Source of the DNA: Cotesia glomerata
Lineage: Eukaryota; Arthropoda; Insecta; Hymenoptera; Braconidae
Length of the DNA stretch: 64,000 nt
Reading direction: 5' to 3'
Assembly (NCBI RefSeq): GCF_020080835.1
Contig: NC_058161.1
Span: 13,201,103 to 13,265,102, forward strand
This document shows, piece after piece, positions 30,893 through 42,000 of the stretch. The notes under the pieces are model-generated. The model ran no database searches. It saw nothing but the letters and a program-made list of their open reading frames with translations, and was not told the DNA's origin. How positions within the stretch are numbered: position 1 is the stretch's first letter; each line of letters begins with the position of its first letter. Both the position numbers and the translations under genes were made by a program.

Positions 30893-33018
30893 AGCAGTCA
30901 CTACGTGACTGCTGTAATTTGTGCAATATAAATAAATAAAATTTTGCATTATTAAATAATGATTTTCGTTAAATTGCACTGTACTTTCTTAAATATTGAC
31001 ATTTTTTAAAATATAAGCTCATCTTGATGTTAGACTTATCAAGAGCTTTCATTTGAGTACCCACATGCATTTTTTATATATTTTTCATATATACATATAT
31101 AATATATATAAATATATAAAATATATGGAAAATTGATGTGGGTACTCAAATTAAAGGTCTCGATGAGTGTAATGTCGGGGTGAGCTTATATCTTTAATAA
31201 TGTCAATATTTCACAAGATACAAGATCATTTCTTAATTAATAAAAATTAATTTATGTATTTAGTTATTTTAAAATATTTATAACAAAAAAATGATGGCAA
31301 AAATAATTTAAAAACTAAAAAATGTAATTATTTTAAAATAATTTTAATTTCGAATTTGGTAACATTAAATTTTGATATATTTTTCATATATACATATATA
31401 TAATATATATTTTGAAAAATATAAGCTTATCCTGATGTTACACTTATCAAGAGCTTTCATTTGAGTACCCACATGCATTTTTGATATATTTTTCATATAT
31501 ACATATATATAATATATATAAATATATAAAATATATGAAAAATTGATATGGGTACTCAAATGAAAGGTCTCGATGAGTGTAATGTCGGAGTGAGTTTATA
31601 TTTTTAAAAATATCAATATTTCACAAGATACAAGGTAATTTCTTAATTATGTATCTAGAGATAATTTCGAATGCAGCCTAAATATCATACTAAATTGACT
31701 ATCAGTGATAATAATATGAAACCTTGAAAAGGCACAAATTCAAATCAAGACCTTTGCAATGACACTAAATTTCACTAAAAAATCCGATTTTATCATATGA
31801 CTTTCCTGGACACAAAATTTTTCTTATTCTCTTAATAATATAGATTTCTAAACGTTTTTTTTCTGTATTTACTCGGAGTATGCATTAGTTTAAGTAACTA
31901 TTGATAAATAGTTATATGGACTGTATTTAAATAAATATTTTTCTATCGTGTTAAACAAAAAATAATTAGGTGACTGAAAGGTTGTTACGGACGATGGCTC
32001 AGATAGCTTAACTGTCCGAGCCGTTGGTACTTGACCAAAAGATCCGGGTTCGATTCCCGGTCTGGGCTGTAACAATTTTTTCTGTTTTCTCAGTTAAATT
32101 TAATAAAGATTACTATTAAGCCCATATATAACTAAAAATAGTTTAAGTAACTATCTATTGGTGTTCAATATAATTTATTATTTTAGGTATAAGAACTTCT
32201 ATTAAATAGTAGTGATGCTATTTAACTAGATTTAGCTAGTTCAGAGAACCAGATTTTTCTCTCAGTGTAGCCTAAAAATCAACGATTCCAACGATTAGTT
32301 ACATTAAATCGTTGGTTTGGATATCACAAGTTTTAAATGATCTGGCAATTTTATAATTTTAAAAAATTCATAAAAACTCGCCGGAATTTTTTTTAAAAGT
32401 TGTTGAAAATAATCCTAAAATTTAGTTGTTGATTTTTAAAAGTAATTATAAGAAACCTATGAATGCATTAAAATCAATTCCATGACTTGAAGCTTTTTAT
32501 TAGCTATAAATCAAGATTCCAAAGTTTTGTCACATTAAATCGTATTATTGCACGCCTCATAGCGCGAAGCGCGTGAGGTTGTGCTTTATACTCGATTCGT
32601 CAAAGTCAAGCAATTTTGTGATCTTTAAATGCCTCTATCACAACCATATTACACTTATACAAGAATATAAGTAGATGTTGACCGAGAAAACACTTAAATT
32701 AAACCATCTTTTACTTTCTAAAATCATTTCATGTTGCTATTTTGAAAAAAAAAAAAAAAAACATTTTGAAAAAAATTTTACGTGGATGTCCTGATGTCAC
32801 TCCATCTTGGATGTACCAACGATTACTCCCGAACAAATTGATATTTCAAGACCGGACCTTTTTTATTAGTTTAAGAATTCGATGAACTGGGTCCGTATTC
32901 AATATCAGTGGCCTACTTTACGTATTTTTTTTTTAAATTGAATTTTTATTAAAATTCACTACGATACAATCGTACAAAGACAAACGAACTTTTCTTATTT
33001 GTCACATGAAAACTATGG
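30893..33018 (+). repeat. Left arm of a 7.3 kb imperfect inverted repeat
   Basis: Pairs with 36210-38205. Order: hairpin array (30893-31655), a conserved block starting TATCTAGAGATAATTTCGAA, the tRNA-like element (31803-32345), then sequence ending near TTGTCACATGAAAACTATGG. About 350 bp near 32390-32700 is mostly unique to this arm. Confidence 0.75.
31997..32067 (+). other. tRNA-like cloverleaf in left arm
   Basis: Acceptor GCTCAGA/TCTGGGC (seven pairs, one wobble), D-stem GCTT/GAGC, anticodon stem with four pairs, T-arm CCGGG-TTCGATT-CCCGG. Loop TACTTGA lacks U33 (A instead) and would read CTT. Nearly intact by folding but probably a repeat-borne derivative. Confidence 0.6.
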
Positions 33019-33115
33019 CGCTACTTGATCAAGCTAGATTTTTTTAGACTGCGTGCGCATTTGACAAGAAAAAAGGGTCCTGATATTTAAAAAATATAAA
33101 AAATACTCTGTAAGA

Positions 33116-33985
33116 AGTAAAAGCCCCAATTATTGACACTATAAGAGACAAAGTTATGATATAATTTTTTTTAAGCAACCAAATATCAAATCGTTGAATT
33201 TTTTTTGTGGTAATGTCTCAAGTAATGTTTTTACTAATAAATTTCTAATTCGGATACACCAATTATTGACAGGTTAAAAAACTAATTGGTCTAATTATTG
33301 ACATATCTTAGCCCCAATTATTGACACCTATACTGCTTATGCCTAGAATTATCAGCTTATTCTTATTTATCGAAACTTATTATTAAATAATCAATATTAT
33401 TAAAGTTTATTAATAATAATTTCCATAAATGATTAATTACTATTAAAAATATAAAAATTAATTTAAAAATAATTTATTGAATCAAGAGTTCAAACTCTTA
33501 CAGTTAATTTTTAAGGTTAAAGTAAAAAAAAAGCGTGATAGCGCTGTCGACTGGCTGTCAATATGAGATTCAACTTAAAAATTATCAACTAGTTATTGAC
33601 ACCCATTATTTAAATATTATAAAGGAAACAATTAATTTCGATTATTCAATTTTATAAATTTTTCATATATTGTTAATTAAAAAAAAAAAAAGATCATATA
33701 ATTAGATGAAGAAATTAATTTAAACTCGGCATTTAAAAAAATGGCTTTTCTTACCAAAGTCGTTACGAAAGACGCTCGTAAGCTGGTTTGATGAACTGGT
33801 GCTCTTTTTTTTTAATAATTAACATTTAATATTTTGAACTGAGTAATTTTTTTCAATTTTTTAATTAATTAGAAGTTAATAAAAATTCATATGATCGTTA
33901 TTCTTGTTACAGATTATTAAATATATTTAAAAATAATTTAGGGTGTCAATATTCAGACCCCTGTCAATAATTGGTGCTTTTACTT
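33116..33985 (+). mobile_element. GGTAAAAGCCCC-TIR element
   Basis: Left GTAAAAGCCCCAATTATTGA and right TCAATAATTGGTGCTTTTAC are inverted, with further CACCAATTATTGACA copies inside. 870 bp, no ORF. It is the simplest relative of the element in Rlip intron 5. Confidence 0.72.
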
Positions 33986-33995
33986 TACACAATTA

Positions 33996-34144
33996 ATTTT
34001 TAACTTCCCGCTAAGAATATCGAAGATTTTCAAAAATCGGGAAGTTATTGTTTTCACCCCGTTTTGCAAAAATCGAGTTTTCATCAGATCTCAACGTTTT
34101 AAGGTCACAGGAAGCTTCCCTGACTATCCCCGTGAGGTTGTCAC

Positions 34145-34190
<46 letters not shown>

Positions 34191-34888
34191 TATGTGAACC
34201 GCTTATAACTTTTGAACGGCTTGACCGATTTCATCGTGGTTGGTGCCATTCGAAAGGGCTTGACCAAACTTAGATTTTGAAAACTATTTGGACCGATTCA
34301 GATCAATAGATTTTGAGAAATCTTCAAAAAACTGAAAAAAAAATTTTTTTCAAATGTGGTTTTTTTGGAATAACTTTTAAACGGCTTTATGGTTCAATTC
34401 CAAAAACTAATCAGCTCTTGACCTCAAAAACCACGTCGATCGCCACCAGTCCGGTCAAAATCGGTTGATTCGTTCGAGAGATATCGTGAACGAAAGAAAA
34501 CCGAAAAAAGTGTTTTTTCGGAATAACTCCAAAATTCCTAGCGCGATCAATTCAAAATTTGAGATTCTTTGTGAGGCTTGAAAAACTGCGTCGAATGCTG
34601 CCAACCGCGTGAAAATCGGTTTATTCATTCAAAAGTTATTGCGGTTTAAAAATTCAAAAAATAGTGTCTTATCAAATCTCTATCAGACTTTTGAGCTCGA
34701 AGAGCTCAAAAGCATAGGAAAGCAATCTCTTTGAGCTCGGAGAGCTCAAAATAACCCATAAATTGTATTTTTAAGCTCGGAGAGCTCAAAAACGTCATTG
34801 GTGCAATTTTAAGCGCCTAAGTATGGAATTAGCGGGAAGTTGCAGGGATGGCCTTTAGGGTCAACCGTTTTCCTAATTTTTTTTTTAA
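33996..34888 (-). mobile_element. GAGCTC-family element, reverse copy
   Basis: Begins TTAACTTCCCGCTAAGAA, passes (TG)n at 34145-34186, and ends with GAGCTC palindromes and GGCCTTTAGGGTCAACCGTT. Confidence 0.75.
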
Positions 34889-34939
34889 AAATGAATCAGC
34901 GTTATGAGGCGTGCACTTTCGGATTTTCCAAGCTTTTTT

Positions 34940-36200
34940 AAACTAGATTTTTCTAGTTTAACAGAAATAGCAATAAATAAATAAATAATAAATCAAGTTA
35001 AAAATAAAGCAGATTTTTATTTCAGTCTCCAGCAATTACCCCAGATTTGTTCAGTAATTTAAACAGAATATTAAATGAATAAAAAAGTATCATTTTTGAT
35101 ATTGGACACGCAGGTGTTATAGGTGTTATAGGTGTCGAGGTATTACGTGAGTTTGCATATGTGACTGGAATTAAAGCGTAGGCAAACGCGATAAAAGTAA
35201 GTACACACGGCATTTGATATCACCAACCAAAAAGGGCAGTTTTTTTTCTTCTTTACTCCCTCCGTTAATATTTATTTTAATGTTAGAATAAAAATGCTTA
35301 GAATGCAGGGCTGTGTACCGTGATGAGTGCCTTCTACATATTTTATCCCAGAGCTTTCATATAACAGCGTGTGTATTAGAATAAAATATACGAGTACCAT
35401 TGTATTGTCCGTAGTGGCTCTAACTGACGTGTAAAAGCTTAGCTCTGGGATACCTGGAGGTTTTAGAATTCAAAAGCACACGGGTGCTCTTCTGGATCTG
35501 GAAGCTGGAGGAAGTATGAGCTACCTTTTGGCGGTGGTCCTGCACCAGGAGAACCAGAAGAACCACCCAGATTGAGCAGAACCAGTTGCCAGGAACAGAA
35601 TTGGTAGCCTCTGGGTGTTTAACTCACGACAACGTGCCTCCCATACAATTCTACTCTTGACTCGGCAACTTCCCGGCACCCACAGATGCCTCTAGCAGTT
35701 TGTACGTACATATGTGCGCTTCTAACACATTGCACACCTATAACGCACACAACGATGTTCTGGATTTAACATACGCGTACTTGAATGCCTATAACCAGCT
35801 ACCAACTCAACTCAACTCTATTATAATGGAGATGGAGAGGATTTTAGTCAGTCACCATCCAACAGCCAACATCTACCGTCCGCTTTCATTCCTTTTGCTT
35901 CTGCTTTTGCTTATACCACGACAAACTATATAACCCACTTAAACAAAACAATAATAATGAGCTAGACAATTGTTTTTTTTTGTCATTGAAATTCAGGGAA
36001 ATATTTTAGAAGAGAAAAATATTGTTAAATAGCGTCACTGCTATTTAAATGGGAAAATGACTGAAAAAAAAAAAAAGTTTGGAAAATCTAAAAATGCACG
36101 CCTCATAACGCTCATTCATTTTTTATGAAAAAAATTAATTGTGTAATTCATTAAAAAAAAGATAATTAAGTAATTTCTTACAATTTTTTATTTTTTTTTT
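34940..36200. other. Unique higher-GC intergenic stretch
   Basis: 35220-35940 has near-genic base composition and low repeat content. However, every frame breaks within about 80 codons, and no splice-consistent coding run or family motif was found. It could be regulatory or an untranscribed relic. Confidence 0.4.
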
Positions 36201-36209
36201 TAATATCGG

Positions 36210-38205
36210 CGCCATAGTTTTCACGTGACAAATAAGAAAAGTTCGTTTGTCTTTCTACGGTTGTATCGTAGTGGATTTTGATAAAAATTCAATTTAAAAA
36301 AAAAATACGTAAACTAGGCTACTGATATTAAATACGGACCCAGTTCATCGAATTCTTAAACTAATAAAAAAGGTCCGGTCTTGAAATATCAATTTGTTCG
36401 GGAGTAATCGTTGTTACATCCAAAATGGAGTGACATCAGGACGTCCACGTAAAATTTTTTTCAAAACGTTTTTTTTTTTTTTTTTCAAAATAGCAACATA
36501 AAATTATTTTAGAAAGTAAAAGTTTTTAAAAGCGAGTTTTCATGAATTTTTTAAAATTATAAAATTGCCAGATCATTTAAAACTTGCGATATTAAAATTA
36601 ACGATTTAATGTAACTAATCGTTGAAAGCTTGATTTTTAGGCTACACTGAGAGAAAAATCTGGTTCTCTAGCTAAATCTAGTTAAATAGCATCACCACTA
36701 TTTAATAGAAGTTCTTATACCTAAAATAATAAATTATATTGAACCCCAATAGATAGTTACTTAAACTATTATTAGTTAAATATCAGCTTAATAGTAATCT
36801 TTATCAACTTTAACTGAGAAAACAGAAAAAATAATTGTTACAGCCCGGACCGGGAATCGAACCCGGATCTTTTGGTCAAGCACCAACGGCTCGGACAGTT
36901 AAGCTATCTGAGCCATCGTCCGTAACAACCTTTCAGTCACCTAATTATTTTTTGTTTAACACGATAGAAAAATATTTATTTAAATACAGTCCTTATAACT
37001 ATTTATCAATAGTTACTTAAACTAATGCATACTTCGAGTAAATACAAAAAAAAAAACGTTTAGAAATCTATATTATTAAGAGAATAAGAAAAATTTTGTG
37101 TCCAGGATAGTCATATGACAAAATCGGATTTTTTAGCGAGATTTAGTGTCATTGTAAAGGTCTTGATTTGAATTTGTGCCTTTTCAAGGTTTCATATCAT
37201 TCTCACCGATAGTCAATTTATTATGATATTTAGGCTGCATTCGAAATTATCTCTAGATACATAATTAAGAAATTACCTTGTATCTTGTGAAATATTGACA
37301 TTTTTAAAGATATAAGCTCATCCCGATGTTACACTCATGGAGACCTTTCATTTGAGTACCCACATCAATTTTTAATATATTTTATATATTTATATATATG
37401 ATATATATGAATATATCAAAAATATATAAAAAATGCATGTAGGTACTCAAATGAAAGCTCTTGATGAATGCAACATCAAGATGAGCTTATATTTCTAAAA
37501 TATATATTATATATATATATATGAAAATATAAAAAATATATCAAAATTAATGTTATTAAATTAAAAAAAAAGTTATTTTTAAAAATTGCATTTTTTAGTT
37601 TTGAAATTTTTTTTGCCATCATTTTTTTGTAATAAATATTTTAAACTAACTAAATACATAAATTAATTTTTATTAATTAAAAAATGACCTTGTATCTTGT
37701 GAAATATTGAAATTTTTAAAGAAATAAGCTCACCCCGAAATTACACTCATCGAGACCTTTAATTTGAGTACCCACATCAATTTTTCATATATTTCATATA
37801 TTTATATATATCATATATATGTATATATGAAAAATATATCAAAAATGCATGTGGGTACTCAAATGAAAGCTCTTGGCGAGTGTAACGTCAAAATGAGCTT
37901 ATATTTTAAAAATGTCAATAATCAAGAAATGTTCTTGTGTCTCGTGAAATATTGAAATTTTTAAAGAAATAAGCTCACCCCGAAATTACACTCATCGAGA
38001 CCTTTAATTTGAGTACCCACATCAATTTTTCATATATTTCATATATTTATATATATCATATATATGTATATATGAAAAATATATCAAAAATGCATGTGGG
38101 TACTCAAATGAAAGCTCTTGATGAGTCTAACATCAGAATGAGCTTATATCTGTAAAAACGTCAATATTCAAGAAAATACAGTGCAATTTAACAAAATTAT
38201 CTTTA
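36210..38205 (-). repeat. Right arm of the 7.3 kb inverted repeat
   Basis: Reverse-complement counterpart of 30893-33018, including the tRNA-like element (about 36600-37115) and a three-unit hairpin array (37262-38200). Confidence 0.75.
36843..36913 (-). other. tRNA-like cloverleaf in right arm
   Basis: Acceptor GCTCAGA/TCCGGGC, T-arm CCGGG-TTCGATT-CCCGG. It is nearly the same as 31997-32067, with a few substitutions. A protein reading through it (PGPGIEPGSF) is an artefact. Confidence 0.6.
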
Positions 38206-38483
38206 ATCTTTAACACCCTTTCATTAGTCGCCGCTTAATCAGCAATTAAATTCCCCTTATATCCTATCGAAGTTATTCTCATGTTAAAATGATCCTTTAA
38301 TTTAGCGGCTGAGCTACAAAAAAAAAAAGATAAATTTTTTTCAGGGTTGGCTTCTGCTGTCGCGATTACACGTTTCAATTTCGGTAGTACGAGCTTCCAA
38401 GCAAAGACTCCTCTTGTCTAAATCCCCGAAACCGTAAAAAAGTTTTACGGATATAGAATTCATACATTAAATTATATTTATCA

Positions 38484-38514
<31 letters not shown>

Positions 38515-38700
38515 TACGGGTAGAATTTTTTGCAGGATCTAAAGAATTACTTGAGCATTTAAATTAAACGAGAATAAAAATTCACGACAAAATAGAGAGA
38601 AAAAAAAAGATTATTTAATTAAATTGAGCTATTTACAGTTTTTTTGGTTTTTTTGTTATTATTATTTTTATTTTTATTTTTATTTGTGGTGTAATCGGCT
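38206..38700. other. 3' flank of the beat-like gene
   Basis: Holds an (ATT)n run at about 38481-38510. On the minus strand, AATAAAAATAAAAATAAAAA at about 38665-38690 lies just past the stop codon and offers polyadenylation signals. No other gene seen. Confidence 0.5.
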
Positions 38701-38702
38701 GA

Positions 38703-39053
38703 CTAGAGCACGCTGTTAAAATTGAAGAGGACGAGGATGACGGTGTAAAATAAAAATAATTTATAGTGATGATGAGAATTGGTGTCTGCTCGGGAGGAGA
38801 ATGGGGTTGGCGCTTCTTGGGCGAGTTTCTGGTTGCTGGCAGAAAGGTAAATGATAGCTTTGGTCTCGCGGGCCTTGGCACCTGGTATACCTGGCAGAAT
38901 CGATCGGCAGACAAGATGGAGACTCCTAGCTGACGTAGCAGTAAAGTCCTGATCGCTAAGTGACATTGACAATCCGAGACGTGTTGTCGAGACTAGGCTA
39001 CCCTCAACGCCGCTTCCCACACTGGGGAATTCTGTCGTCAATGATTTCTCCAC
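38703..39053 (-). CDS. Beat-like exon 3 (rest of Ig2, GPI-type tail)
   Basis: Acceptor ACATTATTGCAG. Encodes VEKSLTTEFPSVGSG through LHLVCRSILPG to a hydrophobic end FYTVILVLFNFNSVL then TAG. Phase 0. Confidence 0.88.
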   Translation of the reverse strand: MEKSLTTEFPSVGSGVEGSLVSTTRLGLSMSLSDQDFTATSARSLHLVCRSILPGIPGAKARETKAIIYLSASNQKLAQEAPTPFSSRADTNSHHHYKLFLFYTVILVLFNFNSVL

Positions 39054-42000
39054 CTGCAATAATGTTAAGAAAAGATAAGGCATAAAGAAACCAAACTGGT
39101 AATGCAATCTGGAGAAGAAATAACTAAAATAAAATTTTATTGCGGAAATCTTCGAGAAAATATTTAAATGGCTTTTCGGAACTTTGGATGTTAAGCAAAA
39201 CATATTGGTAAGTTGGGTATTATTGCTTTTAATTTTTTTTTGTTGGTATTAATTCAACTGATTTTTTTTTTAGGGAGAAAATCGGATTGGACGCTTAAAA
39301 AAATTCTTTTATTGATCTAGATTTTGATGTAAGTTTATCATTTAAATATTCTTTTATATAATATACAAATACTCTTCTAATAAGAATATCTATAAAAAAA
39401 TAATGCGTGGAAATACTTTAGTTATCTTAAAATTAATTTTTAAATTAATTAATAACATTTTTGAGAACACAAAAAGAGTTCCCTAACTTTAATTGAATTA
39501 AAATGATCAAAAAAATTGAAAAAAAAATTTAATAAATTTATTAGAGTGATTTTTGAAATTTAAATTATTTTTTGAATTTAAATTTTCGCGGGCGAGTGAC
39601 GTAGTTCCTAATCCGGCGCGCAACGCCATCTTACAGAGCGCGGGAAAACTAAAATTATTAAATTTTTCTAAAAATGAGTAAATAAGTCTAAAATACAATA
39701 AAAGATAAAGAACAAGTTCTCTATTCATTAAAAATAAGAATTATATGCATATTTTTCTTTCTATTTAATTAAAAATATCAAAAGAGTTTTTTAATTCACA
39801 TAGGAAAGTTAAGGATTCGTGTAGAAGTGTGGATTCCTAAAGGAATCCACATGGGAACCTGTGGATACTTGGATTCCTATATGGAAAGTCCACATAGGAA
39901 ATATGAATTTCTATAGGAATCCACATAGGAACCTGTGGGTTGATGGATTCCTGTATGGGAAATCCACATTGAAAGTATGGATTCCTATAGTGAATTTATA
40001 TAAGTGGAATAAACATAGACCTTGTAAGAACGTGACTTAGGCCAGTGAGTAGCGTAGAAGACTGTCACCCATGAGGTACCGGGTTCGAGTCCATCAGACG
40101 CCAGCAGTTTTTTCATTAGATAAAATTACAAAATCCCTTTTTCAGAATTTATTTCAATTAATAATTAATTAATAGCAATTACTTCATAATTATTTTTAAT
40201 TTTTTTAATAAATTTTTTTTCGCCTGATTAATAAGGGAATCTATGTAGGATCCTACCCTGGATTCCTATATAGGAAACCATATGGGAATCTATCCGAAAA
40301 CGCCATGTGGGAATCCAGGCTGGTTTCCCATATGGATTTTTTTGATTGGAAAGTCACTTGCGGTTTTGGAAATCCCGCAGATTCGATATTTATACGATAT
40401 TAATGCTGTATGTTTACCTACTTCAGTTATTTTAGCTAGATTTTGCGGAATTATTACATAAAAATTGCGAAATAAATTCAGAATATTTACGACAATACAA
40501 TAGGAATATTACGGAATATTAACAGCATTCAGTAAATGTACCGCATGTTTACTGTATACTTATTTACTCATCTTTGAACTTTAAAAATCCGACAATCCCT
40601 ACGCTTTACTTCCAATGATTCTTCGATTAGAATGAAAAACGTAGGAATTAATGGAATAAAAATGAAAATTTTATAATCTGCACATTTTTTATGATATGAC
40701 TTTAATTGCAGCAATCAACAAAAAATACTAAATTTTTGCTATTTTTTAATTACATCAGTACAATCGCGGCAAAATTGCAGTATAACTTCGGTATTATCAC
40801 CGTAGAAATACCATCTTATTATTGCAAAATTACAGGAATATTATAGGTAATACATAGATTTTTTACGGTAAAAATTCTGGAGTACGGTAATTTATTCGTA
40901 TTATTCTAGTAACTTTGCAGCAAAAGTACAGTATAAATTCTGCGTAACTATAGTAAAAAAAACTGGGCAACATAACCTCAGAAATACCATATTATTTCAG
41001 AATTATAACGGTAAATTTATGGTAAGCGCATTAATACCGAAAATTTAGGGTATTTGAAAAACCTTGAGGGTACTAAATTAAGATTGATTTGAATTGAACT
41101 ATATCGCAAACTTAATAGATAAGATAGCATGTATTGGAAATTTATAGCAAAGGCGTCGAATTGATATTAGAGATCAATTGATAATAAATATTCAAACATG
41201 TTCTTTTTAAATATCTCTAGGGAACTCGCATCTAATACTTCCACCGGTAGCTTCTGCCAAAGACGTATTGCTGATATCACAAAAGAATGCTCAAGATATG
41301 ACGTTGCGAATTTTATAATTAGATAGTTAACATTATTATTTTTAATCGCTAATCTCTCCGACCGTCTAGATTCATCTTCTATAAATAATCCTCTTAGACA
41401 ACTTGGCTCACCAATAGATAACAATTTACAAAAATCTAATGATAAAATTACTCAAGAATTAATTTTTTAATGATAACTATTGATCCGACTTATATAAAAA
41501 AGCAAAAAAAAAAACTCAGAAAAAAAAAAGAATTGAAATGTAATTAAAAGGATCAATCACCTCTCGGCCGTTGACAAGAAAAGACAATTGAGCTGTGGGA
41601 TAACTGGGAGCAGAAATACACTGGGCGTCAAGAGTTTCCCCGATATCATAGTGTTCTCTGAGATTTTCGATGACTGGATCTCTTTGTGGGAGTATACCAA
41701 CGTTAATAACCGCCTCATCGTAGACAATATCAAACTTGGGACTTTCGCCTGACACTTGGCAACCATAAGATCCGGTTACATTTATCCACTTGTCACCCAA
41801 GTGTTGTCGTATGACAACACGTTTGTCGTTGCTTTCACTCAACTCAACTTGCACCACCCCATCGTGTACATTAAATGCCGCCGCGGCGGGCGAATCCACA
41901 ACCCTGCTGCTCGACAACGACTGCTTTTGCTTGTACTGGTTCTGTTCTGAGTTTTGCTGTTGCTGTTGTAATTTTCCTGGCATTGCGCTCGGCATATACC

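Noticed and set aside
31997..32067. Functional tRNA (anticodon CTT)
   Set aside because: The fold is nearly complete, but U33 is missing and the sequence is part of a three-copy repeat; kept as tRNA-like.
35220..35940. Possible gene in higher-GC sequence
   Set aside because: All frames broken and no splice-consistent coding run or domain resemblance.
36835..37020. Recurrent 61-codon ORF with PGPGIEPGSF (also at 31890-32075 and 55112-55297)
   Set aside because: It reads through the tRNA-like block of a repeat; the protein similarity between copies only reflects DNA repeats.
30893..38205. Viral or proviral segment in the gene desert
   Set aside because: No viral gene, integrase site motif or capsid-like ORF seen; all content fits transposon-like repeats.
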